NCBI RefSeq assembly: GCF_900112225.1
Contig: NZ_FOLD01000022.1
Coordinates: 32,740 to 96,739, forward strand
Reading direction: 5' to 3'
DNA from: Massilia yuzhufengensis
GTDB lineage: Bacteria; Pseudomonadota; Gammaproteobacteria; Burkholderiales; Burkholderiaceae_D
Length of the DNA: 64,000 nt
Made by a program: the position numbers and the translations under genes. This document shows, piece after piece, positions 28,089 through 38,677 of this stretch; within the stretch, counting starts at the first letter, position 1; every line of letters starts with the position of its first letter. A model generated the notes under the pieces. The model ran no database searches. It saw only the letters and a program-made list of their open reading frames with translations, and had not been told where the DNA came from.

Positions 28089-28199
28089 GTTTACGCAAGC
28101 GAAAAAATCCGCGGTGTTGTTATAGCGGAGGCTCGCATTGTTGCGATAAATCAAACACAATAGGGCCTGTCGAAGGTCTAACGTTTCACAGGTGCCCCC

Positions 28200-28897
<698 letters not shown>

Positions 28898-28901
<4 letters not shown>

Positions 28902-30469
28902 GCGAACGCAGCGCCAGGCTGGACCTTCCGCCGGGCCAGGAACCGGCAGCGCCGGCGCTGTTCCAGCCCTGGCAGTCCGAGCCCTACGTCCCGCCCAATC
29001 CCGAGCCCGACGAAAACATCCGCCATTCGCTGTTCGGCGAAATCCTCGACTGGATGCTGGCCCCGCTCCTGCTGCTGTGGCCGATGAGCATCGCGATCAC
29101 CTACCTGGTGGCCAAATCGATCGCCAACCAGCCCTTCGACGACGCGCTCGAAGACCGGGTCACCGTGCTGTCGCAGCAGATCCGCACCGTGGCCGGCCAG
29201 CCGGTGGTGCAGCTGCCCGGCAGCGCGCGCGACGTGCTGCGCGCCGACGACGTCGACAGCGTCTACTTCCAGATCAGCGACCCCGCCGGCCAGCATATCG
29301 ACGGCGACCGCGACCTGCCGCGTCCGCGCGATGGCGACCTCGAAGAGCGCGGCCGCAGCGGCGCCGTGCTGTTTCGCAACGACAGCATCCACGGCGCGCC
29401 GGTGCGGGTCGCCTATTCGTATGTCAACCTGGACCCGCTGCGCGAGCGCGGGGCGGTCCCCGGACTGGCCCTGGTGCAGGTCGCCGAGACCCTCGACAAG
29501 CGCGCCCACCTCGCCAACGAAATCATCAAGGGCGTGATCCTGCCCCAGTTCATCATCCTGCCGGTGATCCTGGCCCTGGTCTGGTTTGCCCTCTCGCGCG
29601 GGCTGTCGCCGCTGGCCGAGCTGCAGCAGCGCATCCGTGCGCGGCCCCAGGACGACCTGTCGCCGATCGACCCGCGCCAGGTGCCGGAAGAGATTTCGCC
29701 GCTGGTCGGCTCGTTCAACGACATGCTCGAGCGCCTGGCCCAGACGGTCGAGATGCAAAAGCGCTTCATCGCCGACGCCGCGCACCAGATGAAGACCCCG
29801 CTGGCCGGCATGCGCATGCAGTCCGAGCTGGCGCTGCGCCAGGTCGACCCGGATGAAATCCACCGGTCGCTCGAGCAGCTGGCCAAGAGCTCGGAGTCGG
29901 CCACCCGCCTGGTCAACCAGCTGCTGGCGCTGGCGCGCGCCGAGAACCAGCCGCACGCCGGCCTGGCCTTCGAAGAGCTCGACCTGGTCCAGCTGGCGCG
30001 CGCCACCGTGCAGGACTGGGTGCAGGCGTCGTTTGCCCACGGCATCGACCTGGGGTACGAGTCGCCCAACGGACCGCCGGACGACCTGCTCATCGCCGGC
30101 AATGCGCTGATGCTGCGCGAGCTGCTGTCGAACCTGATCGACAACGCGCTGCGCTACACCCCGCGGGGCGGCAGCGTGACGGTGCGGGTGCGGCGCGACG
30201 GCGCGCATGCGCTGCTCGAGGTCGAGGACACCGGCCCCGGCATCGCGCCGGCCGAACGCGCCCACGTATTCGAGCGCTTCTACCGCATCCTGGGCACCAA
30301 CGTGCAGGGCAGCGGCCTGGGGCTGGCGATCGTGCGCGAGATCGCCCAGCAGCACGGCGCCGAGATCGACATCTTCAACAACCCGCGCAGCCACTCCCCC
30401 AAGTTTCCGGGCAGCCTGTTCCGCCTGACCTTCCCGCCACCTGTCCACGAGCCCGACGATGCCGACTGA
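28898..30469 (+). CDS. TctE-like sensor histidine kinase
   Basis: 523 residues starting at a GTG that overlaps the regulator stop (GTGA). A Pro-rich cytoplasmic N-terminus precedes a first membrane segment near residue 50; a periplasmic domain of about 150 residues follows (the 2CSK_N type of TctE/QseC kinases), then a second membrane segment near residue 215. HisKA has DAAHQMKTPLAGM, and the ATPase has N box NLIDNALRYTPRGG, G1 DTGPGIAPAE and G2 GSGLGLAIV. Paired with the upstream regulator. The ligand may be an organic acid transported by the downstream symporter (inference). Confidence 0.93.
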
Positions 30470-30758
30470 ACCCACGCCCCAGCCGCCACTCCAGCGGGAG
30501 CAACTGGCCGCCGCGCGCGCGGCGCACTGGCAGGGCACGTCCAGGCTGACCGCGCTGCTGCTGGCGCTGTGGCTGGCCACCAGCTTCGGCGCCGTGTTCT
30601 TTGCGCGCGAGCTGGCGCGCTTCTACCTGTTCGACTGGCCGCTGTCGTTCTACATGGCGGCGCAGGGCGCCTCGCTGGTGTCGCTGCTGCTGATCGCCAT
30701 CTACGCCTGGCGCATGCGCCGGCTCGACCAGCGCCACGCGCCGGGAGCCAGGCCATGA
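30459..30758 (+). CDS. DUF4212 small symporter subunit
   Basis: 99 residues with two membrane helices (LTALLLALWLATSFGAVFFA and SFYMAAQGASLVSLLLIAIY), the format of the small subunit that accompanies VC_2705-type sodium:solute symporters. It overlaps the kinase gene by 11 bases and the symporter by 4, so all four genes are translationally linked. Needed for, or accessory to, the transporter by genetic association. Confidence 0.93.
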   Translation: MPTEPTPQPPLQREQLAAARAAHWQGTSRLTALLLALWLATSFGAVFFARELARFYLFDWPLSFYMAAQGASLVSLLLIAIYAWRMRRLDQRHAPGARP

Positions 30759-32824
30759 GCGGCGCCAAGCCGCCCTATTTCCGCAAGCTGTCGCGCTACT
30801 ATCTCTGGTACACCGCCTGCTTCGCGCTGTTCCTGGTGGCGCTCGCCCTGCTCGAGCAGGAAGGCATGCCGCGCCTGTGGATCGGCTACATCTTCATGTT
30901 CGCCACCATCGCGCTGTATGCCACCATCGGCGTGGTGGCGCGCACCTCCAACGTCACCGAGTACTACGTGGCGGGACGGCGCGTGCCGGCCCTGTTCAAC
31001 GGCATGGCCACCGCGGCCGACTGGATTTCGGCGGCCAGCTTCGTCAGCCTGGCCGGTGGCCTCTACCTGTACGGCTTCGACGGCCTGGCCTACATCATGG
31101 GCTGGACCTGCGGCTTCGTGCTGGTGGCCCTCCTGATCGCGCCCTACCTGCGCAAGTTTGCCCAGTACACCGTGCCCGACTTCCTGGCGGCGCGCTACGG
31201 CGGCGGTGCGGGCGGGCGCGGCGGGCCGGTGCGCGCGCTGGCGGTGGGCGCCACCATCCTGGTCTCGTTCACCTACGTGGTGGCGCAGATATACGCGGTC
31301 GGCCTGATCGCCTCGCGTTTCACCGGCGTCGATTTCTCGGTCGGCATCTTCCTGGGCCTGGCGAGCATCCTGGTGTGCTCCTTCCTGGGCGGGATGCGCG
31401 GCATCACCTGGACCCAGGTGGCGCAGTACATCATCCTGCTGGTGGCCTTCCTGATCCCGACCATCTGGCTGTCGGCCAAACATGCGGACAACCCGGTGCC
31501 GCAGGTGGCCTACGGCTCTCTGCTGCCCAAGCTGGCCGCGCGCGAGCACCAGTTGCAGAACGACCCGCGCGAGCTGCAGGTGCGCGCCGAGTTCAAGCGC
31601 CGCGCCGACGAATACGGCGCGCGCCTGGCGGCGCTGCCGGCGTCGTGGGAGGCGGGCAAGCTGGAAGCCCAGCGCGCACTTAGCGCGGTACGCTCGCGCA
31701 ATGCCTCGCTGGGCGAAGTGCGCCAGGCCGAGCGCGCCCTGAATGCCTATCCTGAATCCGCCGAGGAAGCGCAGGCGTTGTGGACCGAGCTGCGCGAGGC
31801 AAACCTGGAGCGCGCTCGCCCGCTGGAGCCGCACGCCACGCCCTTCCCCGGCGCCACCGAAGCAGAATCGGACAAGCGCCGCAACAACTTCCTGGCGGTG
31901 GTGTTCTGCCTGATGTTCGGCACCGCGGCCCTGCCCCACATCCTGATGCGCGCCTACACCACGCCCTCGGTCGACGAAACCCGGGTCTCGGTGTTCTGGA
32001 CCCTGTTCTTCATCCTCTTGATCTACCTGACCATCCCCGCGCTGGCGGTGCTGGCCAAGTACGACATCTATACCTCGCTGGTGGGCAGCGACTTCAGCGC
32101 GCTGCCCACCTGGATCTCGTACTGGGCCAACGTCGACAAGGTCAATCCGCTGGTGAGCGTGGCCGACATCAATGGCGACGGCGTGGTGCAGCTGGCCGAA
32201 CTGGTGATCGACGCCGACGTGCTGGTGCTGGCCACGCCGGAAATTGGCGGCCTGCCCTACGTGATCTCGGGCCTGGTGGCGGCCGGCGGCCTGGCGGCGG
32301 CGCTGTCCACCGCCGACGGCCTGCTGCTGGCGATCTCCAACGCGCTGTCGCACGACGTCTGGTACAAGATGGTCGACCCGGGCGCCTCGACCCAGAAGCG
32401 GGTGACCATTTCCAAGCTGCTGCTGCTGGCCGTAGCTTTTATTGCCGCCTATGCGGCCTCGCAGAAGCCGGCCGATATCCTGTCGCTGGTGGGCGCGGCC
32501 TTCTCGCTGGCCGGGTCGACCCTGTTCCCGGTGCTGGTGCTGGGCGTCTTCTGGAAACGCGCCAACCACACCGGGGCGATCACCGGCATGGTTACCGGCT
32601 TCGCGGTCTGCCTGTGGTACATGCTGCGCGCCAGCCCGACCCTGGGCGGCAGCGTGGATGCCTCCTGGCTGGGCATCCAGCCACTGGCGGCCGGCGTGTT
32701 CGGCGTGCCGGCCGGGCTGCTGGCCACCGTGGTAGGCAGCCTGCTCAGCGCCCCGCCGAGCCAGACCAGCCTGGGGATGGTCGACTACATCCGCGCACCG
32801 GAAGACCCGCCGGGCAAGCCGTAG
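30755..32824 (+). CDS. Sodium:solute symporter, VC_2705 subfamily, with EF-hand-like loop
   Basis: A 689-residue SSS (LeuT-fold) transporter, probably for acetate or another short organic acid. The start at 30755 overlaps DUF4212 (ATGA). The signature YYVAGRRVPALFNGMATAADWISAASFVSLAGG lies near residue 70. Two extra-membrane insertions stand out: a hydrophilic, helical region of about 108 residues (about 264-371) and a loop D471-I-N-G-D-G-V-V-Q-L-A-E482 with all the oxygen ligands of a canonical EF hand (positions 1, 3, 5 and 12). The latter suggests calcium binding. Regulated presumably by the upstream two-component system. Confidence 0.93.
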   Translation: MSGAKPPYFRKLSRYYLWYTACFALFLVALALLEQEGMPRLWIGYIFMFATIALYATIGVVARTSNVTEYYVAGRRVPALFNGMATAADWISAASFVSLAGGLYLYGFDGLAYIMGWTCGFVLVALLIAPYLRKFAQYTVPDFLAARYGGGAGGRGGPVRALAVGATILVSFTYVVAQIYAVGLIASRFTGVDFSVGIFLGLASILVCSFLGGMRGITWTQVAQYIILLVAFLIPTIWLSAKHADNPVPQVAYGSLLPKLAAREHQLQNDPRELQVRAEFKRRADEYGARLAALPASWEAGKLEAQRALSAVRSRNASLGEVRQAERALNAYPESAEEAQALWTELREANLERARPLEPHATPFPGATEAESDKRRNNFLAVVFCLMFGTAALPHILMRAYTTPSVDETRVSVFWTLFFILLIYLTIPALAVLAKYDIYTSLVGSDFSALPTWISYWANVDKVNPLVSVADINGDGVVQLAELVIDADVLVLATPEIGGLPYVISGLVAAGGLAAALSTADGLLLAISNALSHDVWYKMVDPGASTQKRVTISKLLLLAVAFIAAYAASQKPADILSLVGAAFSLAGSTLFPVLVLGVFWKRANHTGAITGMVTGFAVCLWYMLRASPTLGGSVDASWLGIQPLAAGVFGVPAGLLATVVGSLLSAPPSQTSLGMVDYIRAPEDPPGKP

Positions 32825-32953
32825 GCGTGCCGGCGCACGCCATGCGGCCGGCATAATCTGCGCGCGGCACGGTCTGTGCGCTCGTCGCGGCGGGCCCGGG
32901 CTGGTACGCTGCGCGGGCCGGCGGCTTGCGCCGGCTGACCAAAAGGACTTCCC

Positions 32954-34963
32954 ATGCCCGCCCCTGCCGCCCGCTTCCTGTGCGCCCTCTTGCTTGGCCT
33001 GGCCTGCGCCCTGCCGGCCGCCGGCCAGGGCGCCCCGCCGCCGGTCGAGGCCTTCTTCTCCAATCCGCTGCTGGACGACGCCGAGCTCTCGCCCAGCGGG
33101 CGCTACCTGGCCGCCATCTCGGGCGCGCCCGGCCGCCGCGACGTGCTGGTGGTGGTCGACCTGCAGGAAAACAAGGCGACCACGGTGGCCGGCTACAAGG
33201 AGGTGGACGTATTGCAGTTCCAGTGGGTGAACGACGAGCGCCTGATGTTCAATGTCAGCGACAAGCAGGTCGGGCCCGGCGGGCGCTACCAGGGCAGCGG
33301 GCTGTATGCGGTCGACCGCGACGGCGGCGGCATGCGCCAGCTCGCGGCCCGCAGCGGTCCGGGCACCGGCGGCGGCTCCCACGCCAGCCGCGGCCTGCTG
33401 CCCGCGCGCACCGCCATGCTGGCGCAGCGCGGCGCCCAGGATTCGAACGCGGCGTATGTGAACGTCTACGAATGGAACGACAACGACGGCAGCCTGGCCA
33501 CCGTGAACCTGCTGCGCCTCGATACCGTCACCGGCCTGACCCAGGTGGTGCAGCGCCCGGGCCCGGTGGACAGCTGGATGCTGGATAACGCGGGCCAGCC
33601 GCGGCTGGCGGTGCGCTCCGAACGCGGCACCACGATCCTGCACTACCTCGATCCGGCCAGTGGCAAGTGGCGCAAGCTCGCCAGCTTCTCCACCTACAAG
33701 GAAGGCCGGGACACGTTCGCGCCGGTGGGTTTCGGCGCCGACGGCAGCCTGTATGTGCGCGCCTACCTGGGCCAGGACACGGCCGCGCTGCACACGCTGG
33801 ACCTGGCCACCGGCAAGATCAACTCGAAGCCGGTGCTGGTCACGCCAGGCTACGACTTCGACGGCGGACTGGTCACCCGGCGCGGCAAGCTGCTCGGGGC
33901 GATCGTCGAAACCGACGCCGCCGCCATCGTCTGGTTCGACCCGGAGATGCAGGCCTTGCAGCACAAGGTCGACGCCCTGCTGCCGGGCACCGTCAACCTG
34001 CTGTCGACGGCGGCGCGCGCCGATGCCCCCTGGGTGCTGGTGCGTTCGTTTTCCGACGTGCGCCCGCTGGCTTACCACCTGTACAGCCCGGGCACCGGCA
34101 AGCTCAATCCAGTCGGCAGCAGCCGCGAAGGCATCGACCCGGCCCGCATGGGCCGCCAGGACCCGGTGCGCATCAAGGCGCGCGACGGCCGCGAGATCCC
34201 GGCCCTGCTCACCTTGCCGGCCGGGGGCGCGGGCAAGAAGCTGCCGCTGGTGGTGCTGGTGCATGGCGGCCCGTATGTGCGCGGGAACCACTGGGGCTGG
34301 GAGGCGCAAACCCAGTTCCTCGCGTCGCGCGGCTATGCGGTGATCGCGCCGGACTTCCGCGGCAGCACCGGCTACGGCACCGCGCATTACCAGGCCGGCT
34401 GGAAGCAGTGGGGCCTGAAGATGCAGGACGACATGGCCGACGCGGCGCACTGGGCGGTGGCCCAGGGCCATGCCGACCCGCAGCGCATCTGCATCGCCGG
34501 CGCCAGCTACGGCGGCTACGCCGCGCTGATCGGGCTGGTGAAGGATCCTGCGCTGTACAAGTGCGCGGTCAACTGGGTGGGCGTCACCGACATCAACCTG
34601 CTGTACGACGGCCACTGGAGCTTCGACTCCGACCTGGGCGAAGACTGGAAGGTGCACGGCATGCCGGTGCTGGTGGGCGACCAGGTCAAGGACGCGGCCC
34701 AGCTCAAGGCCACCTCGCCGATCGAGCAGGCGGCCAGGATCACCCAGCCGCTGCTGCTGGCCTATGGCGCCGTCGACCGCCGCGTGCCGCTCTACCACGG
34801 CAACAAGTTCCGCGAGGCGGTGGCCAGCCACAACCAGCAGGTCGAATGGGTGGTGTATCAGGACGAAGGCCACGGCTGGACCCGGCCGGAGACGCGCTTC
34901 GATTTCTGGAAGCGGGTCGAGGCCTTCCTGGGAAGGCATATCGGGGCTGGCGCCGCGAAATAA
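32954..34963 (+). CDS. Exported S9-family peptidase (second copy)
   Basis: 669 residues with a signal peptide (MPAPAARFLCALLLGLACALPAAG). A divergent N-terminal propeller (ELSPSGRYLAAIS) is followed by an alpha/beta hydrolase domain: Ser in GASYGGYAALIG, Asp in YGAVDRRVP and His in DEGHGWTRP, all present. It cleaves peptides, probably in the periplasm. It differs clearly from the copy at 20.3 kb in the propeller, so the two are not recent duplicates. A terminator shared with purM follows. Confidence 0.93.
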   Translation: MPAPAARFLCALLLGLACALPAAGQGAPPPVEAFFSNPLLDDAELSPSGRYLAAISGAPGRRDVLVVVDLQENKATTVAGYKEVDVLQFQWVNDERLMFNVSDKQVGPGGRYQGSGLYAVDRDGGGMRQLAARSGPGTGGGSHASRGLLPARTAMLAQRGAQDSNAAYVNVYEWNDNDGSLATVNLLRLDTVTGLTQVVQRPGPVDSWMLDNAGQPRLAVRSERGTTILHYLDPASGKWRKLASFSTYKEGRDTFAPVGFGADGSLYVRAYLGQDTAALHTLDLATGKINSKPVLVTPGYDFDGGLVTRRGKLLGAIVETDAAAIVWFDPEMQALQHKVDALLPGTVNLLSTAARADAPWVLVRSFSDVRPLAYHLYSPGTGKLNPVGSSREGIDPARMGRQDPVRIKARDGREIPALLTLPAGGAGKKLPLVVLVHGGPYVRGNHWGWEAQTQFLASRGYAVIAPDFRGSTGYGTAHYQAGWKQWGLKMQDDMADAAHWAVAQGHADPQRICIAGASYGGYAALIGLVKDPALYKCAVNWVGVTDINLLYDGHWSFDSDLGEDWKVHGMPVLVGDQVKDAAQLKATSPIEQAARITQPLLLAYGAVDRRVPLYHGNKFREAVASHNQQVEWVVYQDEGHGWTRPETRFDFWKRVEAFLGRHIGAGAAK

Positions 34964-34989
34964 AAAAACGGGCGCCGCGGCGCCCGTTT
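34962..34989. terminator. Terminator between S9 peptidase and purM
   Basis: AAACGGGCGCC/GGCGCCCGTTT stem of about 11 bp. On the reverse strand it is followed by a run of T (TTTTTTTATTT), so it is strongest for purM; on the forward strand the tail is TTTCTC. Confidence 0.9.
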
Positions 34990-35008
34990 CTCATGAAGAC
35001 CAATCGGC

Positions 35009-36052
35009 TTACTGCACGATGGTCTGGGCCTGGCCTTGTTCGCGGGCGCGGATCTCGCCGATGCGGTACACGGTTTCGCCGGCCGCCTGCAGCTGCGCCA
35101 TGGCGGCGTCGGCATTGTCTTGCGAGACGATGACGGTCATGCCGATGCCGCAATTGAACACGCGGTGCATTTCGGCGTCGGCCACGCCGCCATGCTGCTG
35201 CAGCCACTGGAACAGCGGCGGCATGGTCCACGACGACGCGTCCAGCACGGCGGTCACGTTCTCCTGCAGCACGCGCGGGATGTTTTCCACCAGGCCGCCG
35301 CCGGTGATGTGCACCATGCCCTTGACTTCCATCGAGGCCATCAGCGCCAGCAGCGGCTTGACGTAGATGCGGGTCGGCGCCATCAGCACGTCGGACAGCT
35401 TGCGGCCGTGGAAGTCGGCTTCCAGGTCCGGCTTGGCGACGTCGATGATCTTGCGCACCAGCGAGTAGCCGTTGGAGTGGATGCCCGACGAGGCCAGGCC
35501 CAGCACCACGTCGCCCGGCACGATCTTGCTGCCGTCGATGAGCTGGGATTTTTCCACCGCGCCGACGGCGAAGCCGGCCAGGTCGTATTCGCCGTCCGGG
35601 TACATGCCCGGCATTTCGGCGGTTTCGCCGCCCAGCAGCGCGCAGCCGGACTGCTCGCAGCCCTTGGCGATGCCCGAGACCACGGCGGTGGCGGTGGCCA
35701 CATCGAGCTTGCCGCAGGCGAAGTAGTCGAGGAAGAACAGCGGCTCGGCGCCCTGCACCAGGATGTCGTTCACGCTCATGGCCACCAGGTCGATGCCGAC
35801 CGTGTCGTGGCGGTTCAGCTCGAAAGCGAGTTTCAGCTTGGTGCCGACGCCGTCGGTGCCCGAGACCAGGACCGGTTCCTTGAACTTCTTGCTGATCTCG
35901 AACAGGCCGCCGAAACCGCCGATGCCGCCCAGTACGCCTTCGCGCATGGTGCGCTTGGCAAGCGGCTTGATCGCTTCGACCAGGGCGTCGCCAGCGTCGA
36001 TATCGACACCGGCGTCGCGGTAGGAGAGGGAAACATTAGATGGTTGGCTCAT
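35009..36052 (-). CDS. purM: Phosphoribosylformylglycinamidine cyclo-ligase (AIR synthetase)
   Basis: De novo purine synthesis: closes FGAM to AIR with ATP. 347 residues from the ATG at 36052 ([17 protein letters not shown]); the open frame further upstream is not conserved coding sequence. [37 protein letters not shown] and [13 protein letters not shown] are the PurM signature. It diverges from the PerM-like gene, as in many Burkholderiales. Confidence 0.97.
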   Translation of the reverse strand: MSQPSNVSLSYRDAGVDIDAGDALVEAIKPLAKRTMREGVLGGIGGFGGLFEISKKFKEPVLVSGTDGVGTKLKLAFELNRHDTVGIDLVAMSVNDILVQGAEPLFFLDYFACGKLDVATATAVVSGIAKGCEQSGCALLGGETAEMPGMYPDGEYDLAGFAVGAVEKSQLIDGSKIVPGDVVLGLASSGIHSNGYSLVRKIIDVAKPDLEADFHGRKLSDVLMAPTRIYVKPLLALMASMEVKGMVHITGGGLVENIPRVLQENVTAVLDASSWTMPPLFQWLQQHGGVADAEMHRVFNCGIGMTVIVSQDNADAAMAQLQAAGETVYRIGEIRAREQGQAQTIVQ

Positions 36053-36186
36053 GGTATTTGGCAGCGGAGGCGGTAAAATAGAAGGCGGCAGACCCTGACC
36101 GGGGTCAATCCGGTATTTTAACATTAGCAAAACGGCCCTTCCCGCTCCCCGTTTTCCAGCCTTCCAGCAAACACAACAACAATTAC

Positions 36187-37326
36187 ATGCCATTTTCCCT
36201 CACGTCCGAGCAAAAACAGTCCACGTTCTGGTTGGCGCTCTGGCTGGCGGTGGCGCTGTTGCTGTACGCGCTGGGGCCGATCCTGTCGCCCTTCATCGCC
36301 GCCGCCATCCTAGCCTACATGCTGGGCGGCGCGGTCGACAAGCTCGAAGGCGGGCATCCTGGCAAGCGCCGCATGCCGCGCGTGATCGCCGTCTCGCTGG
36401 TGCTGACCGCCTTCTGCACCGCCGTGGTGGCCCTGTTCCTGACCGTGGTGCCGGTGCTGCGCGCCGAAATCCCGCTGTTGCAGGCCAAGGTGCCGGCCTT
36501 CTTCACCTGGCTCGACACCTTCGTGGCGCCCTGGCTGGCCGGCTACGGCATCCACGTGAAACTCGACAGCGCGGGCCTGCGCCAGCTGCTCGAGCAGCAA
36601 GTGGCGGCCGGCGGCGACGACATGTGGACCTCGGTGCTGGCCAAGGTGCGGGTGGGCGGCAGCGCGGTGCTGGGCTGGATCGCCACCCTGACCCTGGTGC
36701 CGGTGGTGCTGTTCTACCTGCTGCTGGACTGGCATGCGCTGCTGGCCCGCATCGAAGGCGCCATCCCGCGCCGCTGGGCCGCCAAGACCACCAGCATGGC
36801 GGTGGAATCGGACGTGCTGCTGGCCCAGTACCTGCGCGGCCAGCTCTTGGTAATGATCGTGCTGGCCGTGTATTACTCGGCGGCGCTGGCCTTCGTCGGC
36901 CTGGACGTGGCGCTGCCGGTAGGCGTGCTCACGGGCCTGCTGGGCTTCGTACCCTACCTGGGTTTTGGCCTCGGCATGCTGCTGGCGCTGGTGGCGGCCC
37001 TGCTGCAGTTTTCCGGCTGGGCCGGCCTGGCCTGGGTAGTGGCCATCTATACGGCCGGCCAGCTGATCGAGAGCTTCATCCTGACCCCGCGCCTGGTGGG
37101 CGAGCGCATCGGCCTGCACCCGCTGGCGGTGATCTTCTCGCTGATGGCCTTCGGCGAGCTGTTCGGCTTTGCCGGCGTGCTGCTGGCCCTGCCGGCATCG
37201 GCGGTGCTGATGGTGGGCTTCCGCCACCTGAAAAACCACTACCTGCGCAGCAGCTTTTATAATGCCGGGAGCAGCGAAGCATCCCATGATCCCGCACCCG
37301 ACACATCCATGAGCCCGACACCATGA
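36187..37326 (+). CDS. AI-2E family transporter (PerM-like)
   Basis: A 379-residue polytopic membrane protein with about eight hydrophobic segments and the family motifs [17 protein letters not shown] at the first helices and [19 protein letters not shown]. The family includes TqsA, PerM and putative permeases; the substrate is unknown, and location by purM and hda is a recurrent betaproteobacterial arrangement. Its stop overlaps the hda start (ATGA). Confidence 0.9.
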   Translation: MPFSLTSEQKQSTFWLALWLAVALLLYALGPILSPFIAAAILAYMLGGAVDKLEGGHPGKRRMPRVIAVSLVLTAFCTAVVALFLTVVPVLRAEIPLLQAKVPAFFTWLDTFVAPWLAGYGIHVKLDSAGLRQLLEQQVAAGGDDMWTSVLAKVRVGGSAVLGWIATLTLVPVVLFYLLLDWHALLARIEGAIPRRWAAKTTSMAVESDVLLAQYLRGQLLVMIVLAVYYSAALAFVGLDVALPVGVLTGLLGFVPYLGFGLGMLLALVAALLQFSGWAGLAWVVAIYTAGQLIESFILTPRLVGERIGLHPLAVIFSLMAFGELFGFAGVLLALPASAVLMVGFRHLKNHYLRSSFYNAGSSEASHDPAPDTSMSPTP

Positions 37327-38006
37327 AACAGCTGGTGCTCGATTTAGGCGCCGAGCCGGCGCACAGCCTCGACACCTTCCAGGTGGGCGAGAATGCCGAA
37401 CTGGCGCACCTGATGCACCAGTTCGCGCAGCGTGCATCGCGCGAGCACTTCGCCTACCTGTGGGGCGACAGCGGCGCCGGCAAGACCCACCTGCTGCAGG
37501 CCCTCGCCGCCAGCCCCGGCGCGCGCTACATCCCCTTCGACGCAGCGGAAGACCAGTTCGTGCACGCCGACGACGTCTCGCTCTACCTGCTCGACGACTG
37601 CGACCGCCTGTCGCCGCAGCGCCAGATCGACGCCTTTGCGCTGTTCAACCAGATCCGCGAGCACGGCACCTACATGGTCAGCACCGGTCCGGTGCCGCCG
37701 GGCGTGCTGGGCGTGCGCGAGGACCTGCGCACCCGCATGGGCTGGGGCCTGGTGTACCAGATCAAGGGCCTGTCGGACGACGAGAAGATCGCCGCCCTCA
37801 CCCAGGCTGCCGAAGCGCGCGGTTTGACGCTGTCGGCCAGCGTGTTACCCTATTTGTTGTCTCACTTCAAGCGCGACATGCGGTCGCTGGCGACGATGCT
37901 GGACGCGCTCGACCAGTATTCGCTCGAGACCCAGCGCCCCGTCACCCTGCCGCTGCTGCGCGATTTGTTGCTTCAAGAAAACCAGCAGTCGGAATCCAAA
38001 GAATGA
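37323..38006 (+). CDS. hda: DnaA regulatory inactivator Hda
   Basis: 227 residues, similar to the AAA+ part of DnaA without a DNA-binding domain. Walker A WGDSGAGKTHLLQAL near residues 47-61, Walker B LLDDCDRLS, and the N-terminal clamp-binding motif KQLVLDLG (DnaN interaction). With the beta clamp it stimulates hydrolysis of DnaA-ATP to prevent over-initiation. Overlaps both neighbours by 4 bases in a translationally coupled run. Confidence 0.95.
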   Translation: MKQLVLDLGAEPAHSLDTFQVGENAELAHLMHQFAQRASREHFAYLWGDSGAGKTHLLQALAASPGARYIPFDAAEDQFVHADDVSLYLLDDCDRLSPQRQIDAFALFNQIREHGTYMVSTGPVPPGVLGVREDLRTRMGWGLVYQIKGLSDDEKIAALTQAAEARGLTLSASVLPYLLSHFKRDMRSLATMLDALDQYSLETQRPVTLPLLRDLLLQENQQSESKE

Positions 38007-38677
38007 CAAACCTTGCGCTGTTCGACCTCGACCACACCCTGCTGCCGATCGATTCGGACTATGAATGGGGTGAGTTCCTGGTCCGCGTTGGCGCGGTGGA
38101 CGAAACCGCCTTCCGCGGCCGCAACGACGCGTTCTTCGCCCAATACCAGGCCGGCGTCCTCGATCCGGTCGAATACCTCGAATTCGCCCTCGGCACCCTG
38201 GCGCGCTTCCCGCGCGCCGAACTGGACGCCCTGTACGCGCGCTATATGCGCGAGGTGATCGAGCCGGCCATCCGGCCGCGCGCGCTGGCACTGGTGCGCG
38301 AGCACCAGGAAGCGGGCGACCTGGTGGCGATCATCACCGCCACCAACTACCACATCACCGCGCCGATCGCGGCCCGCTTCGGGGTCGAGCACCATATCGG
38401 CGCGATGCCGGAGTACGACGGCGCCGGCCAGCTCACCGGCCGGCTGCTCGGCACGCCCACCTCCGGGCCGGGCAAGATCACCCACATGCACGCCTGGCTG
38501 GAACGCCTGGGCCGCCCGTTCGACTCGTTCGAGCGCAGCCACTTCTACAGCGATTCGCACAACGACCTGCCGCTGCTCTCGATCGTTACCCATCCGGTCG
38601 CCACCAACCCGAGCGCCGTGCTCGCAACCCATGCGCGCGAGCAGGGTTGGCCAACTCTCCACCTATTCAATGATTAA
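38003..38677 (+). CDS. HAD-IB family phosphatase (SerB-like)
   Basis: 224 residues. Motif I FDLDHTLLPIDSD (nucleophile and acid Asp near residues 8 and 10), motif II IITATN, motif III Lys in SGPGKITHMH, and motif IV YSDSHNDLPLL are complete. Fits the HAD-IB group (TIGR01490-like) related to phosphoserine phosphatase; the physiological substrate is unknown. Starts within the hda stop (ATGA) and overlaps pcnB by 8 bases. Confidence 0.92.
   Translation: MTNLALFDLDHTLLPIDSDYEWGEFLVRVGAVDETAFRGRNDAFFAQYQAGVLDPVEYLEFALGTLARFPRAELDALYARYMREVIEPAIRPRALALVREHQEAGDLVAIITATNYHITAPIAARFGVEHHIGAMPEYDGAGQLTGRLLGTPTSGPGKITHMHAWLERLGRPFDSFERSHFYSDSHNDLPLLSIVTHPVATNPSAVLATHAREQGWPTLHLFND

Larger units (their letters stand above)
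28021..28109. repeat. 45-bp imperfect tandem duplication carrying both LexA operators
   Basis: Unit 1 begins at 28021 and unit 2 at 28066. Both start CACTACTGTATA, include the operator, and end in GCAAGCGAAA-type sequence (TTCTTGCAAGCGAAAT versus TTTACGCAAGCGAAAA). The duplication explains the presence of two operators. Confidence 0.8.

Noticed and set aside
30701..34939. Very long antisense open frame (1412 codons) opposite the symporter and S9 peptidase
   Set aside because: It lies opposite several well-supported genes, its translation is His/Arg/Gln/Ala-rich low complexity typical of GC-rich antisense frames, and no family is recognisable.
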